Shown here piece after piece: positions 8,327-16,166 of a stretch of DNA of 64,000 bases. The first letter of the stretch is position 1. The number at the start of each line of letters is the position of its first letter. The stretch comes from Sphingobacterium sp. (GTDB lineage Bacteria > Bacteroidota > Bacteroidia > Sphingobacteriales > Sphingobacteriaceae), in NCBI GenBank assembly GCA_029239355.1, contig JAQZAZ010000003.1, forward strand, positions 99,369 through 163,368, given 5' to 3'. Under the pieces are notes generated by a model. The model worked only from the letters and a program-made list of their open reading frames with translations, did no database searches and was not told the origin of the DNA. Position numbers and translations under genes: made by a program.

Positions 8327-8950
8327 ATGCAACGCTTCTTCACAACAAATTCACAGCTAGAAAGGTCCTTCGCATTGAACCAGGGTTATATTAGTACCCA
8401 GGACATTCATCCAAAACAGACACAGCAGGTAGAGTTTATGTCAGTTCTACTTCCACAACAAGAATTAACCACATCCCCAATACAACAAAATGACAAGATC
8501 AATTCCCTACGTATGAACACATTATATTATTCTTTCATTTTGAGTTTCTTAAAAGAAAATCATCCTGAGATATTGAGATCAATAGATAAGATATATGAAC
8601 CCGATCTTACCAAAATAAGTCAAGTCATCGACTGTTATTGTGAATTTATGGGTATCCCCAATCAACAGATTAAGGGCGAATACATCAATTACAAAGACAT
8701 CCAACATCGTTACAAAGCAATCGCAGTCGTTTTACGGATTTTTCAGCCGGAAAAACTGGACAACCTAAAGGCGAAAGTAAAAAGCACGATATACAAAGAA
8801 CTCGGCCCATATCTAAAGATTAATAGCGATACCTTACAAAAATCTATTATTTGTGCTTGCAATCAATTTGACATGTATAACGATTTCAGGAAAGATATTA
8901 AACAGGCAGTAAATTACTATTTTATCAACAAACGTTTCAATGATAAGTAA
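8327..8950 (+). CDS. Unrecognised 207-aa protein under the island promoter
   Basis: I recognise no family. The protein has no signal peptide. Residues ~1-60 are polar and Gln-rich and look disordered; the rest is helical and lysine-rich (for example FILSFLKENHPEILRSIDKIYEP and KSTIYKELGPYLKINSDTL). It is the only gene behind the operator-covered promoter divergent from the S24 repressor, so it should be the gene most tightly tied to that repressor. A phage regulator or antirepressor is possible but unproven. It converges on the lysis-like genes, with a bidirectional hairpin between them. Confidence 0.7.
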   Translation: MQRFFTTNSQLERSFALNQGYISTQDIHPKQTQQVEFMSVLLPQQELTTSPIQQNDKINSLRMNTLYYSFILSFLKENHPEILRSIDKIYEPDLTKISQVIDCYCEFMGIPNQQIKGEYINYKDIQHRYKAIAVVLRIFQPEKLDNLKAKVKSTIYKELGPYLKINSDTLQKSIICACNQFDMYNDFRKDIKQAVNYYFINKRFNDK

Positions 8951-8977
8951 GAAAGTTTCCCAAAGAACGCTAGATTA

Positions 8978-9030
8978 TTATACCGATCAAAGGACACAAG
9001 CGGACAAATCGCTTCCTTTGATCGGTATAA
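8978..9030. terminator. Bidirectional terminator between convergent genes
   Basis: A perfect 17-bp stem (8978-8994 with 9014-9030) surrounds a 19-nt loop that itself can pair. It sits between the stop of the 207-aa gene (8950) and the stop of the spanin-like gene (9037), so it serves both directions. There is no long T-tract on either side. Confidence 0.65.
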
Positions 9031-9036
9031 CAGACT

Positions 9037-9549
9037 TTAGCCCTTCTCCCCTATCCTCCTTCGCATCCACCAAATCAGGACACCCGCCAAAACAATTAGG
9101 CCGGTAAAAAAATACAGCATGCTTGTTACCGCTGGCCTTGCGGTTCGTGTCGTCACTTTATCCTCCAACTGGAGTTTTTCCTCTTTGCGCAAAACACGCT
9201 GTACTATCTGCTGTCGCTGTTGGGAAACATATTGCTTAAATCTCTTACTGCTATCCGTATGATGCGTTAGCTGCTTATGGATCTTTCCCTTAATTATATT
9301 TATCATTCCATCCGGACTGATTTCCATTTTTTCACCCTCAATATGCATCAGATCCTCTGTATGTACCGAAAGACGGTTATGAGACTGTGCAACTTCCAAG
9401 CGTATACTACCAGAGTCTACTTTTGACAGTAGGGTCATTTCTTCATTCGCCTTCAGGATTTGTGACGCCTTTGTCCTTATTGTTTTTTTGAATAGACCGC
9501 AGCTACTAACGAGCAGTAGCATTACGGTCAATAGAAATATATTTCTCAT
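9037..9549 (-). CDS. Spanin-like lipoprotein with C-terminal membrane helix
   Basis: The 170-aa product has a lipoprotein signal with lipobox VSSC (Cys17) and a hydrophobic helix near its C-terminus (about residues 141-161, FFTGLIVLAGVLIWW) followed by a basic tail RRRIGEKG. A lipid anchor at one end and a membrane helix at the other is the design of single-protein (u-) spanins such as phage T1 gp11, which bridge the outer and inner membranes at lysis. The middle is polar and helical. The gene starts 44 nt inside the coiled-coil gene in another frame, like Rz/Rz1 spanin pairs, and lies two genes after an amidase. The family assignment rests on architecture only. Confidence 0.7.
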   Translation of the reverse strand: MRNIFLLTVMLLLVSSCGLFKKTIRTKASQILKANEEMTLLSKVDSGSIRLEVAQSHNRLSVHTEDLMHIEGEKMEISPDGMINIIKGKIHKQLTHHTDSSKRFKQYVSQQRQQIVQRVLRKEEKLQLEDKVTTRTARPAVTSMLYFFTGLIVLAGVLIWWMRRRIGEKG

Positions 9550-9883
9550 TTTTTACTTTTTTTAGTTCAATTTGCAATTCATTATAGAGTTTCATCAGAT
9601 CATCATATTTCATCTGCAATTCCGCTAACGTTTTCGAACAAGCCATACGGTCCTCATTGGCAAGTTTGAGGCCTTCATTAAGATCCTCAATAATAGCCCT
9701 TAAATGCTCTATATCCTTTTCAAGCCGGTTTGCATAGCTCTCCCACTTATCAATGACTTTTCCAGCATTATCCACATTTGTTGCTTCCACTTCTGCCTGC
9801 TGTTTCGGCCGACCAACAAGGTAACCTCCAATAGCTGTAGCAATAGGAATAATTAACTTTTCTAAAATTTCAAATAGTTCCAT
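9506..9883 (-). CDS. Membrane-anchored coiled-coil protein (holin or i-spanin-like)
   Basis: The 125-aa product has one N-terminal hydrophobic helix (residues ~8-25, KLIIPIATAIGGYLVG), then a long heptad-rich coiled coil (residues ~45-115). This is the layout of inner-membrane spanins (Rz) or of small phage membrane proteins that aid lysis. Its start overlaps the end of the amidase gene by 14 nt, and its end overlaps the lipoprotein gene by 44 nt, so the three genes are translated as a tight unit. I cannot separate the holin and i-spanin roles from sequence alone. Confidence 0.7.
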   Translation of the reverse strand: MELFEILEKLIIPIATAIGGYLVGRPKQQAEVEATNVDNAGKVIDKWESYANRLEKDIEHLRAIIEDLNEGLKLANEDRMACSKTLAELQMKYDDLMKLYNELQIELKKVKNEKYISIDRNATAR

Positions 9884-10364
9884 CGTGATTCTTTTTTAGT
9901 AGTGGTTTAAACTTCTTCCAGGGAAACTGCTTCCCCGGATCCTCCTTTCTCCCTGGAGCAATATCGCTATGTCCTAAAATCTCCTGAATAGGATAATGAG
10001 CAATAATTGCCTGACATACTTCAATCGCTGCATTGATTTGCTTTTCGGTATAAACTTCTGTCCCCTTATTTTGTAACTCGATTCCAATGCTATACCTGTT
10101 CAAATCGTTCAATCCTGCCCAAAAACTCAAACCCGCATGCCAGCATTTAACGTTAAATGGTGCCAACTGTGTCACTATCCCTTCCCTACTGATGTGCACA
10201 TGGGCCGAAACTTTACTTTTGGGATCCGACATCCAATGAATGGCACTAGTCGCATTGGTAGCACCATCATAATGCATAATGATATAAATAGGGCTAATAA
10301 TCCCGTTCTTATTCGGTGTATCGTGAAAGGAAACTCCTATCAATTGATGTTCTTTAATATCCAT
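9870..10364 (-). CDS. N-acetylmuramoyl-L-alanine amidase (Amidase_2, AmpD-like)
   Basis: The 164-aa protein is a bare Amidase_2 domain. Zinc ligands are His31 (IIMHYDG), His132 (GHSDIAPG) and Asp142 (EDPGKQFPW), with the catalytic Lys140 and Glu96 (IGIELQNKG); the H-8-K-2-D spacing equals that of AmpD. It cleaves the bond between N-acetylmuramic acid and the stem peptide. There is no signal peptide, as in phage endolysins that need a holin to reach the wall. It is the first gene of the lysis-like set, ahead of two overlapping membrane proteins. The absence of cell-wall recycling genes nearby favours a phage endolysin over a recycling enzyme. Confidence 0.88.
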   Translation of the reverse strand: MDIKEHQLIGVSFHDTPNKNGIISPIYIIMHYDGATNATSAIHWMSDPKSKVSAHVHISREGIVTQLAPFNVKCWHAGLSFWAGLNDLNRYSIGIELQNKGTEVYTEKQINAAIEVCQAIIAHYPIQEILGHSDIAPGRKEDPGKQFPWKKFKPLLKKNHDGTI

Positions 10365-10511
10365 GTCTTCTTTAATTTTTAAAATTTCTGATCGTGATTA
10401 AGCACTTATTTTTTATTAAAATCTAGATTTCTGTTTTATTCAATATATGCTGCGAGTGACTACTCCCGCCGCTATTTCAATACAAATTTAAAGGAGAACC
10501 AAGCCTGAAAA

Positions 10512-10592
10512 ATGAAATTCCGCAGGTATATAAGCGGTATGAAACAGCTACCGAATATCAGTCAAGGACTGAGAAGTTTTATTGATGGTTAA
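10512..10592 (+). CDS. Possible 26-aa basic peptide
   Basis: An ATG at 10512 opens a 26-codon, Arg/Lys-rich frame followed after 13 nt by a strong hairpin. AAAGGAG precedes it, though about 15 nt upstream. It is opposite in strand to both flanking genes. It could equally be chance. Confidence 0.15.
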   Translation: MKFRRYISGMKQLPNISQGLRSFIDG

Positions 10593-10605
10593 TTCAAAAA
10601 ACAAA

Positions 10606-10630
10606 AAGCCACATCGCTATGATGTGGCTT
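10606..10630 (-). terminator. Rho-independent terminator of the M20 gene
   Basis: The arms AAGCCACATC (10606-10615) and GATGTGGCTT (10621-10630) pair perfectly around a 5-nt loop. Read on the minus strand the stem is followed by a T-run, as expected for the gene ending at 10777. A-runs on both sides make it usable in both directions. Confidence 0.75.
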
Positions 10631-10776
10631 AAAAAATATGTTGACAGATTTGCTTATGGATAGCCATTATCGTCAAACATTAGCGATAAAAGGAGGTCGA
10701 ACCAATATTCCGTCTACACTGAATAAATTCTGAGAAAAATCAAAACAATTTAATTTAATGAACCTATTTCCCGATA

Positions 10777-12072
10777 CTATTCTGACAATCTCTTACTTAA
10801 TAGATACGCAAATGTACTAACTCCGATTTTTAAACAGGCATCATCAATTTGAAAATAAGGAGTATGGTTCATAGCTACAATCCCTTTACTAAAATTAGAT
10901 CCGCCAAGAAAGAAATAGACACCTGGAATTTTTTGCTGAAAATAAGCAAAGTCGTCGTTAAAATAGGGAATCTGACCTCGACTTAAATAAATATCTGTTC
11001 CATTTTCCTGTCGAAGAATTTGATAAGCTTCGCTAGTCAATCTAGCATCATTCATTACCGTAGGATTCTCTCGACTAAACGAAATGGATTGGACATAGCC
11101 AGATAATCCCATTTCCTCTAGCACTGTTCTTACCTTAGTAAGGATATTCGGAATTACAGCGCTATCAGTCTCATACATTTCTAACACCAAATTTTGTGCC
11201 TCCCCATTTTTCGCAGCACGGAACTTACCATCGATAAATGAATAATCACTGAACATTGTATTGGGGCTGGCCACACCAAGCGCCGGATCTGCTATTTTCT
11301 GTATATCCGCAGGGTTAGTTCCTTTAGGGATTCTGCTCAATTTCGTTGTAACAACAGCAGAGAGTTTATTAAGTTGTGCCAAATTCAATGTTATCCCTTT
11401 TATTTGGACCTGGATCTCTCTTTGGTGGGCAAACATTTCATTCGGCTTTACTAAGATTTGGCCAACAGGGAAAGCTGTTACGTGGAGCCCATAGATTTCT
11501 TCGATCCCGAAATCAGCCAAAAAATTAGTTTCCATCATCTTCTTTGCTCCATTAAAGGTCTCTTCCTCTGGTTGAAAAATAAAATAAACTTCCCCTTTCA
11601 TCTGCTTCTTATTCTGAGCCATTACTTTGGCAATCCCCAATGCAATAGCCATATGTGCATCGTGGCCACAACCATGGTGAACGCCCTTGGCATGAGATTT
11701 ATATAGCTCATCCAGATCACTATCCATAGCCAGGGCATCCATGTCCGATCGCCAGGCAATTTTTCTACCTGCCTTTTCACCCTTCAAGATGCCTATCACA
11801 CTTTGACCATATAGATCTGATTTTACTTCTAAGCCTAATTTTACCAGATATTGCCGCACAAATTCCTTCGTCCCGATTTCCTTACCCGAAAGTTCGGGAT
11901 GCTGGTGCAGATGGTTTTTAATACCGACAAACTCCGCAAAATGTCGCTCAGCCTGCCCTGCTATTTGAGACCGGGAGATCGCCGTAGTCTTATTTAATCT
12001 ACAGGCCTGCAGCATGCAACTTGCCAGTATTAGCAAACCGATTTTTACACTTACTCTAAATTGTTTCATCAT
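10777..12072 (-). CDS. M20 family amidohydrolase/aminoacylase, lipoprotein
   Basis: The 431-aa product has a lipoprotein signal (lipobox LQAC) and an M20D peptidase body. Seen motifs are RSDMDALAM (metal-bridging Asp), HGCGHDAHMA (metal-binding Cys and His), QPEEE (catalytic Glu pair) and GLHVTAFP. Relatives hydrolyse N-acyl amino acids, amino-acid conjugates or peptides; the substrate is unknown. A lipid anchor is not usual for the cytosolic aminoacylases, so this copy probably acts in the periplasm or at the surface. It stands alone; a weak -7 box (TATTTTTG, 12122-12129 on the minus strand) lies 50 nt upstream. Confidence 0.88.
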   Translation of the reverse strand: MMKQFRVSVKIGLLILASCMLQACRLNKTTAISRSQIAGQAERHFAEFVGIKNHLHQHPELSGKEIGTKEFVRQYLVKLGLEVKSDLYGQSVIGILKGEKAGRKIAWRSDMDALAMDSDLDELYKSHAKGVHHGCGHDAHMAIALGIAKVMAQNKKQMKGEVYFIFQPEEETFNGAKKMMETNFLADFGIEEIYGLHVTAFPVGQILVKPNEMFAHQREIQVQIKGITLNLAQLNKLSAVVTTKLSRIPKGTNPADIQKIADPALGVASPNTMFSDYSFIDGKFRAAKNGEAQNLVLEMYETDSAVIPNILTKVRTVLEEMGLSGYVQSISFSRENPTVMNDARLTSEAYQILRQENGTDIYLSRGQIPYFNDDFAYFQQKIPGVYFFLGGSNFSKGIVAMNHTPYFQIDDACLKIGVSTFAYLLSKRLSE

Positions 12073-12762
12073 TTGGGTCAGTATGTAATTTATTAATGAA
12101 AAGTAGTGAATAAGAAGCTCCCAAAAATAAATTTTAGGCCAACGCTCCTAAAAAAACGGTAAATATATCCTATAGACAGGTAAGTAATATTTAAGGCATC
12201 CAGTTGGTACTTATCCCTATCACCAAAATCTATGATATCGATACTTGAAAAACTAGAAGCAATAGATTCGTAGATTCCATCCCAAGCTTTCCAATCGAAA
12301 ATGCCCAATTACTTACCTTGGGCAAAAGATTTAGGTCTCAAGCTAACTTTGCTTTAACAATACAAAACATATTTGCTATTCCGTTGTTATCTGATCGTTA
12401 TAGCATAGGATGAGTTATATCGTTAAGGCTAGGAAATCGGTTCACCTAGCCTTTTTTGTCAGCAACAATAGATTGCTCATTCAAGCTACAATTTTCTTAT
12501 CTGCCATTATAATCAGCCTATTGCTAGTTTTATAAATGGATATTCAATTCCATTGCTTAGTGAAATGTAGCTTTAACTACAACGTCAATCTTTGGTACAA
12601 CTAAACCTAAAACAACGTCAATTTATTACACTTGACGCTATACGGCCTTGCTATTCCAGAAAATAAAATACCGCTTTGCGTGTCATGAACATTTCTTTAG
12701 GAGTAATAGCTATGCCTTAATTATTTATTTTGTACTTTAGGAGAATAATATCGAAGGCGTTT
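12073..12762. other. 690-bp intergenic region upstream of the phytochrome
   Basis: No convincing gene is seen; a 71-codon TTG-initiated frame is discussed under rejected items. It holds an orphan terminator-like hairpin (12425-12457) and a phased repeat: ACAACGTCAAT at 12579-12589 and 12612-12622 (33 bp, three helical turns apart), possibly binding sites for control of the phytochrome gene. Confidence 0.4.
12425..12457 (+). terminator. Orphan plus-strand terminator
   Basis: AAGGCTAGG (12425-12433) pairs with CCTAGCCTT (12445-12453) and is followed by a T-run to 12457: a proper plus-strand terminator. No plus-strand gene ends before it, so it may close a small RNA somewhere in 12310-12457 or be a relic. 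Confidence 0.55.
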
Positions 12763-14952
12763 ATGGACAACAATCATTTTTCTAATTGCGACCAAGAAGC
12801 CATACATCTTTGTGGTCAAATACAGCATTTTGGTTGTCTCCTCCTTTTTGACGCCGCTCTTAATTGTATAGGCTGGAGCGAAAACTGGGCAGACACAGGA
12901 TTACCTAGACAAAGTGTATTCCTAGGGCAAACCTTGACGAATTTTATTGATTCTCTTGGTATCCAACATACGATTGATCTTAATGAAATCATACAGGATC
13001 ATACTGATAGCTTCAGGCATCGCTATGTGGCTGATATTGCTCTAGCGCATACACCACACTATCTAAGTATTTATCCTTTTGACAATAAGATATATGTTGA
13101 AATAGAGCAGCATCGTTCACAGTCTCATCGATTTAAAAATACATTCTTTTATGCCAAGCATATCAATGACAGCGACGATACCTGGAAAGCGCTGGCCGAG
13201 AATATTTTTACAGTGACAGGCTATGATCGTGTTATGATCTATAGATTCTCGGAAAATGGAGATGGTCAGGTTATTGCCGAACATGTCGTTGGCGGACTTG
13301 AACCATTGTTAGGTTATCATTATCCGGAATTTGACATTCCCAAACAGGCTCGTGAGCTTTACACAAAAATATTTGCCAGGGTCACACCAGATATTGATGC
13401 GGCTCCCATACCGATTTGGGGCGTTGAGCCCGAAAACTTGGATCTATCCATGACTGCGATCCGTGCAATGTCACCTATACACCTGCAATATCTGCGAAAT
13501 GCACAGGTGAAAGCAAGTGGCAGTTTTTCCATTATCATTAATGGAAAATTGTGGGGACTCGTCGCTTGTCAAAATAGAATCCCCAAATACATTGATTTAG
13601 CGCAACGACATCTTTCCGTTTTCATTGTGCAATATGCTGTCAATAGTTTTTTGGCCAAGAAGCAAATTGAGGATAATAATTTCAAACTTAAGACCAAGAG
13701 TGTCGCATTTGAGATCAGGCAAAACCTGTTTACAAAGAAAGATCTTGATAAGGTAATCAGCTCTCTGACATCGAGCTTAATGGACATCCTCCAAGCCGAT
13801 GGAATAGCCTTCAAATATCTTGACAGATGGCATGTTGTCGGCATTACACCACAAAAAGAAATGATATTAAGCCTGGACAACCACTTCCGAAAGACAGTTA
13901 CTGAACCGTTATTCTGGCAATCGGATTTCCAATGGCCACAAGATAAAGAAGACAAAATTTTTACTTTCCCAGGAATTGCCCTAATTGATCTAGAAAACAA
14001 ATTGGATTTCAAAATCTATTTCTTCCGAAAGGAAGTAAAAGTAGAGGAAACTTGGGCCGGGGTCCCAGAAAAACGGCTTATTTACGATCCGACAAAGGAG
14101 ATAAATTTCCCTTCCCCCCGTACATCCTTCAATGCCTGGAAAAAAACAGTTGAAGGAACAGCCCCAAAATGGAAAAAGCGCGAAATCAACTTCCTAAAAA
14201 ACTTGAGCATCACAATCCAGGAAGCCTGTCTAAAGAAGATCTTAGAAATTCAGTCGCTCAATGAAAAATTAATCGAAACAAACAATATCTTGGAGACATT
14301 CAGTTACACACTGAGCCACGATCTTAAAAATCCCTTAGCCGCCTTACAGATGACGGCACAGATGATTCGGGATAGGCCTGGTTTAAGTCAGGAATTCCTC
14401 GGGAAAGCAGGTAGAAACATGATGGAAGCAATCAAGTTGATGAATAACATGCTGGATAAAACGGTCCATTTCGCCCGTACCAAAAGTTATGAATTTGAAT
14501 ACGAAACTGTATATCCGGAACGGTTTATCGAAAATATCATCGATGATTGCAGCGTAAGATTTAATGTTCATAATCTACAATTCGAAAAAGGAAGAATCCT
14601 TCCAATTGATGGGGAAAAAACCTTAATTTATCAATTGTTCCTAAATCTTCTGGGCAATGCGATCAAGTACAGCAGCAATAAAACAACGCCACGCATCGGG
14701 ATAGACAGTCTAATTGATGAAAATTATGTCTTGTATAAAATATGGGATAATGGAATCGGTATGTCAGCCGAGGAAACTGAACGAATTTTCGAAATATTTC
14801 ATCGTTTACCTAATGCGCTACAATTTGATGGATCAGGGGTTGGATTATCCATTGTCAAGAGAATTGTCGATAGACTCGACGCAAAAATCACAGTAGATAG
14901 TAAGTTAAATCAGGGTACAACCTTCGAAATTAGATTTCCCATTAGAAACTGA
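12763..14952 (+). CDS. Bacteriophytochrome histidine kinase
   Basis: The ~729-aa protein has PAS-GAF-PHY-histidine kinase order. Cys9 (NCDQEAIHL) is in the biliverdin-binding position of bacteriophytochromes. The GAF domain has YPEFDIPKQARELY, which matches the PASDIP motif with its key Asp, and the chromophore His in SPIHLQYLRN. The usual second His (ACHH) is replaced: the text reads GLVACQNR. The PHY tongue has WAG and SPRTSFNAW (PRxSF). The kinase has His519 in SHDLKNPLAAL, an N box in NLLGNAIKYS, and G boxes DNGIGM and GSGVGLSIVK. It senses red/far-red light and phosphorylates a response regulator; none is next to it. An upstream TTG at 12730 is in frame, but the ATG at 12763 puts Cys9 where expected. 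Confidence 0.93.
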   Translation: MDNNHFSNCDQEAIHLCGQIQHFGCLLLFDAALNCIGWSENWADTGLPRQSVFLGQTLTNFIDSLGIQHTIDLNEIIQDHTDSFRHRYVADIALAHTPHYLSIYPFDNKIYVEIEQHRSQSHRFKNTFFYAKHINDSDDTWKALAENIFTVTGYDRVMIYRFSENGDGQVIAEHVVGGLEPLLGYHYPEFDIPKQARELYTKIFARVTPDIDAAPIPIWGVEPENLDLSMTAIRAMSPIHLQYLRNAQVKASGSFSIIINGKLWGLVACQNRIPKYIDLAQRHLSVFIVQYAVNSFLAKKQIEDNNFKLKTKSVAFEIRQNLFTKKDLDKVISSLTSSLMDILQADGIAFKYLDRWHVVGITPQKEMILSLDNHFRKTVTEPLFWQSDFQWPQDKEDKIFTFPGIALIDLENKLDFKIYFFRKEVKVEETWAGVPEKRLIYDPTKEINFPSPRTSFNAWKKTVEGTAPKWKKREINFLKNLSITIQEACLKKILEIQSLNEKLIETNNILETFSYTLSHDLKNPLAALQMTAQMIRDRPGLSQEFLGKAGRNMMEAIKLMNNMLDKTVHFARTKSYEFEYETVYPERFIENIIDDCSVRFNVHNLQFEKGRILPIDGEKTLIYQLFLNLLGNAIKYSSNKTTPRIGIDSLIDENYVLYKIWDNGIGMSAEETERIFEIFHRLPNALQFDGSGVGLSIVKRIVDRLDAKITVDSKLNQGTTFEIRFPIRN

Positions 14953-15163
14953 TTTTGCTCACCATAAATCCAAACAGATGATACCCCCTATTAGGTTCTG
15001 AGCAAATGAAGATTTAATGCGATCTAACGACCGGTTCATTCATTATTTTTTGTTAAATTAGAGACTAGTCGATAGATTCCTGTTCGACAGTTGTCATCAA
15101 AGTGGGCATGAAACGGTTTGATTGGTTCGCCCCAAGAGGAAATCTTCAAAGTATTATTTACAA

Positions 15164-16054
15164 ATGGATAAATTCAGCTTATTAGTTGGAAATGATATCA
15201 ACAATATTTCTCCAGGAATTAGCTGGAGCGACTTGCTGACTAATATTAAAATAAAATATCATGTAACAGCATTGGAAAATGGTCAAAAACCATTCCCAAT
15301 GTTGTATGAAGAGATTTTTCTAAATGCAATTAAGATACAGCATCTTAATGAGAAAGAGCTTAAAACATATATTTCGGATAGCGTCTCACAAATAAAGCAA
15401 AATGAAATACACGAATTGATCCGGGCCCTTCCAACTAAAAACATCATTACGACAAATTATGAATTCAGCTTGGAAGGATCAATTCCAAAAAATAATACGA
15501 GCCTGGTGAGAGAAACCACATACAGTGTTTTCCGGCGGCATGAGACCAATGATAAAACATATTGGCATATTCATGGTGATTGTGACAGTCCCAATTCGAT
15601 CAATCTTGGATATGAGCATTATTGTGGACAGCTTCAAAAAATGAGAGATTACGTGGTAAATGGCACTAACTATACGTCAGACACTGTTTTCAAGGCCGCT
15701 TTGATAAAAAGATTGAAGCAGAAAAAAAACTTGCAACTGCAATCGTGGATAGACTTATTCTTTACTCAAGATATTCATATCCTCGGGCTCTCTTTGGATT
15801 TTGTGGAGATAGATCTTTGGTGGCTTCTGACTTATCGTGCTCGAAATAAGTTTTATAAAAAAAGTAACTTCATCCAAAATAAGTTATTTTACTATACAAC
15901 AAAAAAATGGCATCAAATAGCGGTGGATAAAATGCAACTACTTGGAGCCAATGACGTGGAAATCATCGTTATCGATGAATCTGACAAAACAAAGTATTAC
16001 AAAAGAATATTAAAAGAGATCTATAATCGTTATCAGCTTCCTGCACATAAGTAG
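15164..16054 (+). CDS. SIR2-like NAD-binding domain protein
   Basis: The 296-aa protein resembles the SIR2-like family. The N-terminus LLVGNDINN is in the place of the GAGxS loop, TTNYEFSLEGS matches the Asn/Asp (TNYD) motif, YWHIHGD carries the His, and HILGLSLDFVEIDLWWLL is the GxSxxD-like end. Such domains bind or hydrolyse NAD+, and in defence systems NAD+ depletion kills infected cells. No second domain is visible. A longer frame from the TTG at 15122 exists; I chose the ATG at 15164 because it starts just before the nucleotide-binding strand. There is no obvious partner; upstream is the phytochrome. Confidence 0.75.
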   Translation: MDKFSLLVGNDINNISPGISWSDLLTNIKIKYHVTALENGQKPFPMLYEEIFLNAIKIQHLNEKELKTYISDSVSQIKQNEIHELIRALPTKNIITTNYEFSLEGSIPKNNTSLVRETTYSVFRRHETNDKTYWHIHGDCDSPNSINLGYEHYCGQLQKMRDYVVNGTNYTSDTVFKAALIKRLKQKKNLQLQSWIDLFFTQDIHILGLSLDFVEIDLWWLLTYRARNKFYKKSNFIQNKLFYYTTKKWHQIAVDKMQLLGANDVEIIVIDESDKTKYYKRILKEIYNRYQLPAHK

Positions 16055-16166
16055 CAATTAAGGTCACTTTGATGGCTAGAAAAGAATTTCATCCTTTTAA
16101 CAAGTAATTTGTTTTTGCTGTTTTATTAAGTCAGCTTTTGGATAGTTGTACTTTTACGCTCTCCTA

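Larger units (their letters stand above)
10365..10776. other. 412-bp intergenic region between the lysis set and the M20 gene
   Basis: It holds a TAAATTTG -7-like box on the minus strand (10483-10490) about 120 nt upstream of the amidase start, a tiny plus-strand frame (10512-10592) and the terminator at 10606-10630. Nothing else is recognised. Confidence 0.4.

Noticed and set aside
9870..10364. AmpD cell-wall recycling enzyme
   Set aside because: Catalytic residues fit both, but the gene overlaps two membrane lysis-like genes and has no recycling genes nearby; the endolysin reading is preferred, though not proven.
12093..12308. 71-codon minus-strand frame upstream of the M20 gene
   Set aside because: It starts with TTG directly after a stop, has no family pattern, and covers a -7-like box that could serve the M20 gene. 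I cannot support it as a gene, though it might be a relic.
15108..15185. 25-codon frame (MKRFDWFAPRGN...) overlapping the SIR2-like start
   Set aside because: It is in another frame and short, with no signal that it is translated; it does not join the SIR2-like frame by a simple one-base change that restores a known motif.
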